Shown here piece after piece: positions 11,745-20,896 of a DNA stretch of 64,000 nt. Within the stretch, counting starts at the first letter, position 1. The number at the start of each line of letters is the position of its first letter. The notes beneath the pieces are model-generated. The model did not search any database. It was not told the DNA's origin and was given only the letters and a program-made list of their open reading frames with translations. Source of the DNA: Toxorhynchites rutilus septentrionalis (Eukaryota > Arthropoda > Insecta > Diptera > Culicidae); assembly GCF_029784135.1 (NCBI RefSeq), contig NC_073746.1, positions 72,830,042-72,894,041 on the forward strand, given 5' to 3'. The position numbers and the translations under genes were made by a program.

Positions 11745-12552
11745 TGCCATACAAATGAAGCGTAAATTTATGCATAACTCAAGAACTAATCAAGCAAATG
11801 GAATTAAACTTGGCATATAGAGGTTTCAGGGTGCAATAAATGTTTCTATGGTGGTTCGGCACCCCTTTTCTCTTCTCTAAGGAGGGGCGGCCATACCAAC
11901 GAAAAAAAAAATCTGCAAAACTTAAGAACTAATGAAGCAAACGGAACCGAATTGGCATGTGGAGGTTTTAGGGGGCAGTAATTGTTTCTTTGGTGGTTTG
12001 ACGATCCTCCCCCACTCTAAAGTGAAGAGGGGTTGGATAATCAAGCAAATGGCATCAAACTTGTCATATAGAGGTTTTAGCGACCGATAAACGAGGGGGC
12101 TGCCATACAAATGAAACACAAATTTCTGCTTAACTCAGGAACTTATTAAGCAAATGAAATCAAATTTGGTATATTAAGGTTTTAGGGAGCAATAAATGTT
12201 TCTATGGTGGTTTGACACCCCTCCCTAAGAGCATGTGGAGGTTTTAGAGGGCACCAAATGTTTCTATGGTAGTTCGACACTCCCCCTTCCTCTCTAACGG
12301 AAGAGGGGGAGGATTGCATAACTCGAGAACTAATCAGGTAAATGGAGCCAACATTTGGGATGTGAGGGTTTTTGGGTACGAGAAATGTTTCTATGATGGT
12401 ATGACACCCCTCCCTCCTCTGGAAAGGAGTAGGGGTCCCATAGAAATATTACACATATTTCAACCAAACATGACAAATGAAAATTTTCGGAAAACTCTGA
12501 AGGGAAATGGCAAAATTCGGAAAATTCAATTCCCATGTGTTCTTTAATTATA

Positions 12553-13478
12553 TGGGGGTAAATTGGTCATGGTCAAGTGGTCACCTGCTTGATTGGTAGT
12601 ATAACTATTGGCTATGGATGCTGTATTGATAGCCACCTTGTGTTTGAAGAATTTAATGACTTTTAAGTCACCCTGTACTTCAGTAGAGCTGTTGCATGCC
12701 AAAATACAAACAAAAACAGAAATTACTCACTCGATAGCCATTCGACCGCAGTTCTGTGCGCATGGTATCTAAGGAAATTCTCGTGAAATTTAGTTTATTT
12801 AATCTGATATATTGGACAAATCATCAGTTTGAACGACTGTTCACACATTCTAGGAGAGGTGAACAGATATTTTGCTTAATCTCAGCGATTAATTAGCATA
12901 GAAATTATTTTGATGTTTGGGGGCAAAGTGGTCATAGGTGAATAACAACTTACAATGTTCTGTTTTCTAAAGCTGATATACCTCATCACATTCTGCTCTT
13001 GAAGAAGATTCTTTTGTAGCTTTGAGCCTGGATAAATATGCCACTCCAACTAAACCAAACCTCATTATGCGGAACATTATATGTTTATTACTACGTTTTT
13101 TTTTATGCAAGAGAATATTTAAATTGAGACTTTAGGTGAATAGGCCAAGCTTATTTCATACATGTACCTACTATATCAAATATACTTTGAACAAATTTGG
13201 ACGAAAAAAACGCATAAATCTATGCCATTTAGCTTGATATGTGCGGGTGACCACTTTGCCCCCATTAGGTGACCACTCCAAGCAAAAAAAAAAAGTTAAA
13301 TTTTTCACCTTTTTTTCTAATGATGAAAAGTGTACTATTTTGAATTTTTAAAGTAAAAACTGTTTGCTATCTTGAACAACAATGAGTTGAGCTATAATAT
13401 TCTTCGAAAAACGGGAATTAAAGCGGCATGTGGACGCTGGAAATGGGCAAATTCCTTAGGGTGACCACTTTGCCCCCA
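12553..13478. mobile_element. MITE with TGGGGGYAAAKTGGTCA termini
   Basis: The left end reads TGGGGGTAAATTGGTCA. The right end read inward is TGGGGGCAAAGTGGTCACC. Two more internal copies of the motif (12917 direct, 13248 inverted) suggest self-insertion or terminal-repeat duplication. The flanks are consecutive parts of a Helitron, confirming an insertion. No coding sequence. The superfamily is unknown because no clear target duplication is seen. Confidence 0.6.
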
Positions 13479-13519
13479 CTTCATCTAGTGACAAGCGTTG
13501 TTAGTCCATTTGATGTTTG

Positions 13520-14008
13520 CGCCAAAGGAATTGATTTTTTGTTCTGCACTCAAAATTTATTCCGCTGGGGCCATGAGTGCAGCACTGTACACGCGAAATC
13601 CTCCAAAGTTTCCATACATAGTAGGACACTTTGATCCATAGTTTGGCATCACTGCTTGTATTATTCTACCAATTACAATTTATCAGTGCCCGAAATGCTC
13701 CGAAAAGTTTTTATGCCTGGATTGTTTCAATACAAGACAATTTACGAGTTTGAAATAATGTTATAAAAAATGTAATTTCGAAAAAAATTAATTGTTTTAT
13801 AATGATTTTTACCGATATTTTACTCGTTTATCTTGTGTTGGGCCCGCGTGTGCAGTACTAGACACGGGTAGTTTTTACCCTTATATGGCAGAGGGGGATG
13901 AAATTTTATGCTAGATGGGTTCCTGGCACCATCTAGTATTAGAATCAACCATTGGACCCTCCAGGTTTTTACGAACTATTGGCCAGAACACCATGACCGT
14001 CACAGTGT
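13520..14008. other. Unidentified insertion inside a Helitron
   Basis: Comparison with the Helitron copies at 3250, 37900 and 47930 shows that this sequence interrupts the segment between 'gatgtttgcg..' and 'taatgtgataaaacgc'. No terminal repeat or gene was recognised. Confidence 0.45.
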
Positions 14009-14382
14009 TAATGTGATAAAACGCACTCCTATTTCTTCTTCTACGTATATAAATAAAAATGATCGCCGAATGTGTTGATAAGAGCAAAACTCGAAGAAGG
14101 AATTATTCGATTTGAGGCTGTTTTCATTCTATCATATTTTCTGTATCAAACATTTATTCCATGTAACGGAGAAACATGTTATTTGCAAGTGGTTGAAAAA
14201 TCTTGAACGAGAATTTTGTCTGAAATAATCTGATGTTATAATAACAAGTTTTGATAGAAGTCCTAGGAAATTTATATTAAAAGTAAAATGTAAAGGGTCA
14301 ATTAGAAGATGAATCAATGAATGTTTGGTATTGATAACAAAAAATAAATTTTGGGTGAAACGAAATTTACCGGGTCAGCTAG

Positions 14383-14867
14383 TCTATATAAATAAAAATG
14401 ATTTGGAGTCCGTGCCTCACGATTTGACTCAAGAACGCAGCAACGGATTTAACAGTCAGTATCAGGATTGATGCGTCTTAGTCTGCGTCAGGTTTATATG
14501 TCAAAAAAGTTATGGAAACCACTCGGAAAGTTGAAAAATTTGAACGTCATTTTTTAGCAATTTTTTTATGGAAGTTTAAAAACTGGAAAGTCATTCCTAT
14601 TAAATTTGATGATTTGATTTCAACAGTCAGTATCAGGTTTGATTCGTCTTAGACTGCGGTTTATATGCCAAAAAGGTTATGGAAACCATTTGGAAAGATG
14701 AAAATTGGAATATTTTAGCAAATTTTGTATGGAAGTTGAAAAAGTGGAAAGTCATTTTTTAGAAAATTTGATCATATAAATAATTGAAACAAATGTTTCT
14801 GTGAGGACTTGAGCGTTCGAAATTATTTAGATAAAAATATCAATTCGTCGTTCGTCGGGTCAGCTAG
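14383..14867 (+). mobile_element. Helitron-like element, second subfamily
   Basis: Starts TCTATATAAATAAAAATG and ends TCGGGTCAGCTAG, followed by T. It sits directly after the CTAG end of the preceding Helitron (14382), so the two are head-to-tail with no spacer. Internally, a segment containing 'aacagtcagtatcagg' is duplicated (14450 and 14619). No protein. Length 485 bp. Confidence 0.7.
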
Positions 14868-15022
14868 TATATTATACAAATGATATACACGTATTGAGGA
14901 GTAGAGCATTTTCTGTTATTTTTCGGCTCATTTAAAGTAATAAATCGGATGCCATAACATGTGCTATAAATTAGCTTTGGGTGTATAAGTGTAAAGTCAG
15001 ATGTAGTGACGTTACAAAATTA

Positions 15023-15198
15023 CTCCGACGTGCACTGTGATCACGCGTATTCTAGAGCTTGCCACTCAGAATGCATTCAAGGCGTGTTATTTGGCATAGA
15101 AATCTCAACTAAGTACTAATAAAAATGACGCAAGTAATACTACGTTGAGACGGCGAAGTTCCTCTAGGAACGTTAGTGCCATTGAAGAAGAAGAAGAA
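15023..15198 (+). mobile_element. tRNA-derived SINE (family 2), 5'-truncated copy
   Basis: It matches the 3' half of the SINE at 16591-16883 (motifs 'cgcgtattctagagcttgcc', 'gttcctctaggaacgttagt') and ends in a (GAA)n tail. Flanked by a perfect 15-bp target duplication, GACGTTACAAAATTA, at 15008-15022 and 15199-15213. The tRNA head is missing, which indicates truncation during target-primed reverse transcription. Confidence 0.85.
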
Positions 15199-15213
15199 GA
15201 CGTTACAAAATTA

Positions 15214-16516
15214 TTTGACTGACAACAAGCTAATCCAACTATAAAATATCATCCAACTTACTTCAACCTCGAACTCTGGTAGAACATAATTTGTTGCACA
15301 AAAAAAAAGTTTTAATTTTAATTTGTAATTTGTGCACAAAAAAAAGTTTGTCAAAGAGAGTGTTGGGTCAAATTGTTGTCATGTCACGCTAGAATGGATC
15401 GTATACTTTCCGTGACGTGACAACAACTTTTTAAGACAGTCTCCTCTGTTTCCGGACCGATCTGAACCAAACTCTGATTTCTAAGAGAAACCTAAAAGTA
15501 AAAACATTTGACATTAATTCATCTGATGAACTAAAAATGCTCTATCTTTGTGACGTAAAGCGCTTCAAAATAACACTTTTTCAAAAACTTATTTCTAATA
15601 AATTACCAAATGCAACCTATTTCTACCCACTGCTTTTCAAACAAGTATTAAATTATTCATGCAATGGTATATAGACATTGAAGATTGGGTCAATAAGTGT
15701 ATTGCTATCTCAAAAAATATAAAACTAGCTAAAACTTAAAATATTTTGAATATTATTACGTTGTTTTTTAAATGCGCCCTTCTCAAAGATTGGTGCTTAA
15801 AAATCAATTTCGTTCCAAAGAATCCATTTTATAATTAGTGTTCATTCAGATAACGTTATACATTTTCTCGTATAACTTGATCTAAAATTTGGCTCTATGA
15901 TGCATAACTTCATGGAATGGGTCATAAGCGGTTTAAGATATCTGTAGTAAATCGCATATATCGCGCACAAACTTTCCGGACAACGTAATAGTAAAGGGAC
16001 ATTTCTTCATCCGGCAAGGGCCTTTCTGGGTGAAAACTTTCACATGGATTGATTGATGGACCTAAATCGGATAAGATTAGACTGTAGGTAAATATTTTTT
16101 ATAATTATCAAAAGTTATATTTGATCAAATCAAATTGAACAACGCTTAAAGAGAAGATGAACCTTTTGTACTGGTGATTGCGATGCTGCTTTATCTCGCA
16201 AGAAGCTCCCGAATTGTGTAAATTGAATTTCAGTGATGTCAAATGGCCATCACATTTCGTGATATTCAATCTTTTCAGCGTCTGAAAATGAACATTCTTC
16301 TAGTAAAGTAGCAGTTAAAATGAGCGAACAATTATTTGAAAAATACCTCAGAGGATTGAGTCTACATTCCATGGCAGATTTCAAACAATAAAATAAGAAA
16401 GAAACATCATCGAAATCTAAGTTGTATATGTTTTGCACGAATCCTATAATTCTGTATAATTTATGGGTTCTGGCAATACGTAAAATGTCGTGTCAATAAA
16501 AGTTACCTTTGACTAG
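15214..16516. other. Unassigned, with one hairpin
   Basis: No gene seen. A near-perfect 16-bp inverted repeat (TTGTTGTCATGTCACG at 15373-15388 against 15411-15426) forms a potential hairpin with a ~22-nt loop. The remainder is AT-rich. Confidence 0.5.
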
Positions 16517-16590
16517 TTTCATGCCAACTTGTCTGGCATGTGGCGTTGTGGGTGTAAGCACATGGGTCTTCTAAACAACTTTGTATACAT

Positions 16591-16883
16591 CTTCTTCTTC
16601 TTCTTATATGGCACTAACGTTCCTAGAGGAACTCCGCCGTCTCAACGTAATATTACTTGCGTCATTTTCATTAGTACTTAGTTGAGATTTCTATGCCAAA
16701 TAACACGCCTTGAATGCATTCTGAGTGGCAAGCTCTAGAATACGCGTGACCACAGTGCAAGTCAGAGGAAATTTCTTTGAAGAAAAATTTCCCCGACCAG
16801 AACGGGAATCGAACCCGAACCCCCGGCATGCTAGGTTTGACGCTAACCACTCGACCACGGGAGCACAACATGGAACAAAAACA
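16591..16883 (-). mobile_element. tRNA-derived SINE (family 2), full-length
   Basis: On the minus strand the head is tRNA-like: A box 'gtggtcgagtggttagcg', B box 'gggttcgattcccgttc'. A body of about 200 bp and an (AAG)n tail at 16591 follow. A perfect 11-bp target duplication TTTGTATACAT flanks it (16580-16590, 16884-16894). The matching empty site is preserved in the right arm of the host inverted repeat near 27245. It is a retroposon driven by an internal polymerase III promoter, not a tRNA gene. Confidence 0.9.
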
Positions 16884-17953
16884 TTTGTATACATGAAATA
16901 TTCAAAAAAATAATTAGACTACTTTTTTAAAAGGGCCAACAAATTTTTCTTTATTTTTCACAAAAAATTATAACTTAAAAACCATAATCCCTACAAAATT
17001 CTGGTCAAAGGATAAAATGTAGAAATTTGTTTGAATTTTCATCGAAAAATACCAAAAAATTTTTGACAAAAAATTCCGCTGAAAATATATTATTTTAAAA
17101 ATTAAAATTCATTTTTCTCAAAAACGCATTTTTTTTTAAATTCTCAAAACTTCGTCCGTACATCGAAAGATGGGTACTTTTACAGAGAAATAGTTGTTAG
17201 AAACAACTTTTTCATGTTTTATTTGAAAAAAATTACAACTAATCCTAATTTTGTTCAATGTCAAGATTGCAATATAGTGTATTCGACAAAGTTTTAGATC
17301 TTATTAAAATATGAACTTTTGTCCAAGACGTCAATTTTCTATCTTTTATAGTTTCTGGAATGCAGGGCATGTTGGTTTGGTGACCCCTGAAATAAATAAT
17401 GTTTTACTCGTTACACTTTTGTGTGCAAATTCTCGCATTTAACATGTTTTTGACATGTTTCTGGATAGAAAAAAAAATAGTAGAGCATGTAAATCGCGAT
17501 AATTTATACATAAAAATGTTACAAATTAAACATTAATAGTAATTTTTCAAAGAAAAACATGAAAAAGTTGATGTTTGAAAAACTTTGTTCCTGTAAAAGT
17601 GCCCATCTTCCGATGAATGGGTGACTTGTTGGAAATTGTATGGGCCATTCAATCTATTTTATTATACAGTCAACTCTCCCTAACTCGATGTTCTGTATCT
17701 CGATATTTTCCCTAACTCGATGGATTTCATGGCACTTTCGATTTTACAAGCATTCTTCTCTCCATAACACGATACCTCCCTAACTCGATGCCTCTCTTAC
17801 TCGATGTGTTTTGATTCATTTTTCCATGGATTTTCACCTCCCTAACTCGATTGATTTTCGCGTACATGTTTTTGTGCGTTATTACCTCAGATTTCAATTG
17901 CCCTTGAAAGTGAAGACGGAGTGTTCGTGTCATCAAACAATTTCTTTTCAAGT

Positions 17954-18547
17954 ATGGAAAACCACGAGAAACCTTTCAAGCGAACAATCAAAACGCTAAC
18001 CATTGCGCAAGGTTTGAGCATCATCGAGCAGGTCGAAAAATATAGACGGAAGGGGTCTGAAGCTGCAAATAATTTCAGTATTGCACAAAGTTCGGTATCA
18101 ACACTACTCAAACTAAAGTAAAAATGGAATCGGAATGGAAAATTGTATCTAGACCAAAAGCATATAAGGTTGGTCAGAATCGAGAAGCTGGAGCGGTCAA
18201 TGAATTTTTGTCTTGTCAAGCTAGACAAAATAATTTACCCCTCTTCTATTCTTCGGGATATGGCTTGAGAATTTGTCCAGAAACTGGGAAATCCTAACTT
18301 TAAAGCACAACCAACATTGACGGGAGTGATATTCCGCTGGCATAATTAATGTGTCGTGAGCGATGTCGACGGTACAATACCGTTCGATTGCTCAATGTCT
18401 TTTAATAATTAGTGCAAAAAGGACCAAAACGTGATTTGCTGTGATCTGATGCCAGATACCGATATACTAGAAAGTGTTGAAAAACCTGAGAAAAACGCTG
18501 AAGATAGTAGTTCTATTGAGATGTTGATTCGAACGTTTAATCAAACC
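17954..18547 (+). pseudogene. pogo/Tigger transposase remnant (CENP-B-type DNA-binding domain)
   Basis: From an ATG at 17954 the frame gives a CENP-B N-type helix-turn-helix (key stretch KRTIKTLTIAQGLSIIEQ, then SIAQSSVSTLLK) before a stop at 18119-18121. Downstream in shifting frames are a second DNA-binding-like part (AVNEFLSCQARQNNL) and a C-terminal tail (EKNAEDSSSIEMLIRTFNQT, ending near 18547). The central DDE catalytic region is absent, so there is an internal deletion as well as frameshifts. Non-functional. Confidence 0.75.
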
Positions 18548-18699
18548 TGAAGAATATGTCCGGAATATTGAAATCAACTGAAAATGTTCCTGTGAAACTA
18601 TTCGAACATTTCTTTGTGATTGAACAGTTCCTGCGTGATCGTTACAATTCAGTTTGAGTAACATACTTAATCAATATTTTCTTTGTTAACCTAGTGCCT

Positions 18700-18775
18700 C
18701 GTGCAAGTCGGACTCGATTATATACAAACTCGATTATATATGATTCGATTATGTAAAATTTAGGACTCGATTGTA
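18700..18775 (+). repeat. Short repeat of 'actcgattatata' motifs
   Basis: Four variants of 'gactcgattRtata' occur within about 70 bp, ending 'gtatacag'. They resemble terminal or subterminal repeats of a second pogo-like element. No matching partner was found, so the assignment is tentative. Confidence 0.35.
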
Positions 18776-19324
18776 TACAGTTTGAAAAAAAAAAGTTTTT
18801 TTTTATAATTCAAATATGAATAATTTCAAGAAAAAAAATTCATTCTTCGCCGATTGCCCGAAGTAACCAGACGAAGGAAAGTCGCGTCCAAGTTCCGTTA
18901 TCGGTTACCGCGTGATTGTTGTTTTTTTTGCCGCTGAAGAGTTCATTTCGCTATCTGGATAGTGAGTGAAGTGCCCTGCCTGCAAGTGGATAGAGGCTTT
19001 CATCCTCGGAAAGCCAAGCATTGGTTTTTGTTTTGTCGCTGCTTCGCCGACATTGGAGATTTCGCCGAGTCATCGTGCCAACAGTGACAGTGCGGGTAAG
19101 CTTTCACCGACGACTGTGTGTAGTGGTGTCGTAGGCACATTCCCACCACCAACGAGCTTTCAGCACGCTCCCGTTCATCTACACTGGAGTGCGTTCATAG
19201 GTGAATAACATTAAATATACTGAGAGAAAATATTTAATAATTATATTTTTTTTTTGTTTTTGTGAATTATTTTATTGTGAAATATTGTTTAAAAAAATAC
19301 TTAGAATATAAGTGGAAATTTAAA

Positions 19325-20896
19325 ATGGCAGAGAGTGGGGGACCTTCGGATATGGAGGTCTCTGACTCTAGTTCCCTCCTAACGGATAAAAAAAAGTCAC
19401 TCAAACGTGTTCAAAATACGGAAGATACTTCTTCTGGGGACGAGTCAGCTAACCCTACCAAGCCTCCCTCCAAAAAACTAGCAAATCTCCCATCTGCCCT
19501 TAACGATCCCACTCTACCTTCAACCTCGTCTTCTCCCTCTGTTCTTCCCGCTCCTTCTCAACCTTCGCCTTCCCACTCTCAATCCCCGTCCTCGCCTTCC
19601 CCCCCTGTTATTCCCACTCCCCGTGTAAAGGTCTATCCAGAAGATGCGCCCGGAACTGGTCCCTGGGTTGTTTTCTTCAGGCCTAAGCCAAATGGAAAGG
19701 CGTTGAGAGTCATGCAGATCGCGAAAGATCTGGCAAGGTATACCTCCGTTTCGGAAATTTCGAAGGTTAGACCAAACAAATTGCGAGTTGTCGTGACTGA
19801 TCGAAAAGACGCAAACAAGATTGTTGTCGATCAGCATTTTACAATTGAGTATCGGGTTTACATTCCTTCTCACATAGTCAAAATTGAGGGTGTGATAACC
19901 GAAACGGGCTTGACGTGCGAATACATTACGAGTGAAGGTACCGGCCGTTTTAAAAAACTGCCCTCGACGACTGTTAAGATCTTGGGTTGCCGCCAGCTCG
20001 GAACAGTCTCCCATGAAGGAGAAGAAAAGAAATTTACGCCGTCCAACTCGTTTCGAGTCACCTTCGCTGGTTCAGCTCTCCCTGACTACGTGATGGTAGA
20101 TAAATTGAGGTTAGCCGTGCGACTTTTTATTCCAAAGCCAATGACTTGTCTAAAGTGCAAGTCAGTTGGTCACACGGCTGCTTATTGTGCCAATAAAGAA
20201 CGATGTGCCACTTGCGGAGAACAACATGAGGGGAAATCCTGCAGTGCGACTGAGCATAAGTGTCCATATTGCGGGGGATCCCCACACGTGCTCTCAGCTT
20301 GTGAAACATACAAGGCTCGCTGGGAGAAACAGAAGCGCTCTTTGAGGGAACGCTCTAAACGCACTTTCGCAGAAATTTTGAAGGGCGCTTCTCCACTGGC
20401 TCAAGAACAACAACCAATCAATACACACAATGTCTTCGCTACGTTGCCAGTTGACGAAATGGAAGCGGATACAGCTAACGGGGGCACGCCGTTTATTTCT
20501 CAAGGGAATCCCCGGCGCAAAAATGTGACCACTCCCAAAGTTCAAGGACAAGTCCCTCCGGTGATACACCCTGTTAGCTTGCCCAAAAAATCGAATGCAG
20601 CGGATAAGCAAAATCAGGTCCCTCCTGGCCTCCGTGGTAATAGTTCACCTTCGAACGACCCAGCACTCGAGGGGACATCAAAAACCCCAACTGTCCCTGT
20701 TTTTCCGTCAAGTTCAACTTCCCAATCGGGATTTATAAAGTTGTCTGACCTTTTGGATCAAATCTTCACGTGTTTTAATGTTTCCGACTCCATCAGAACC
20801 ATTGTCACCGCAATGCTTCCAGTACTAAAGACAATTTTGCAGCAATTGATGCAAACATGGCCCCTCCTTGCAATGATTATCTCTCTTGATGTCTAA
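19325..20896 (+). CDS. LINE ORF1 protein (gag-like RNA-binding, CCHC knuckles)
   Basis: It binds the element RNA to form the ribonucleoprotein used for retrotransposition. The frame is open upstream to an ATG at 19262, but I choose 19325 (aaaATGg) because it has a strong context and begins MAESGGPSDMEVSDSS. Length 523 residues. The N-terminal third is Ser/Pro-rich and disordered. Three zinc knuckles lie at about residues 275-326 (CLKCKSVGHTAAYC, CATCGEQHEGKSC, CPYCGGSPHVLSAC). A hydrophobic C-terminus follows. The frame is fully intact. The stop overlaps the ORF2 start in the string ATGTCTAA (20889-20896), suggesting reinitiation or coupled translation. Confidence 0.88.
   Translation: MAESGGPSDMEVSDSSSLLTDKKKSLKRVQNTEDTSSGDESANPTKPPSKKLANLPSALNDPTLPSTSSSPSVLPAPSQPSPSHSQSPSSPSPPVIPTPRVKVYPEDAPGTGPWVVFFRPKPNGKALRVMQIAKDLARYTSVSEISKVRPNKLRVVVTDRKDANKIVVDQHFTIEYRVYIPSHIVKIEGVITETGLTCEYITSEGTGRFKKLPSTTVKILGCRQLGTVSHEGEEKKFTPSNSFRVTFAGSALPDYVMVDKLRLAVRLFIPKPMTCLKCKSVGHTAAYCANKERCATCGEQHEGKSCSATEHKCPYCGGSPHVLSACETYKARWEKQKRSLRERSKRTFAEILKGASPLAQEQQPINTHNVFATLPVDEMEADTANGGTPFISQGNPRRKNVTTPKVQGQVPPVIHPVSLPKKSNAADKQNQVPPGLRGNSSPSNDPALEGTSKTPTVPVFPSSSTSQSGFIKLSDLLDQIFTCFNVSDSIRTIVTAMLPVLKTILQQLMQTWPLLAMIISLDV

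Larger units (their letters stand above)
11745..14382 (+). mobile_element. Helitron-like block 2, interrupted
   Basis: About five to six ~143-bp units (11745-12450) lead into the family-specific linker 'accaaacatgacaaatgaaa' (12461). The 3' segment restarts at 13493 ('gtccatttgatgtttgcg'), is interrupted again between about 13520 and 14009, and resumes at 'taatgtgataaaacgcact'. It ends CCGGGTCAGCTAG at 14382. The first gap is filled by a MITE (12553-13478) and the second by an unidentified ~490-bp sequence. Confidence 0.7.

Noticed and set aside
16804..16868. tRNA gene-like sequence on the minus strand
   Set aside because: A and B boxes are present, but it continues into a repeated body with an (AAG)n tail and target duplications, so it is the head of a SINE.
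19520..20014. 164-residue minus-strand open frame over LINE ORF1
   Set aside because: Antisense shadow of a well-supported ORF1; Gly/Arg-rich only because ORF1 is Ser/Pro-rich.
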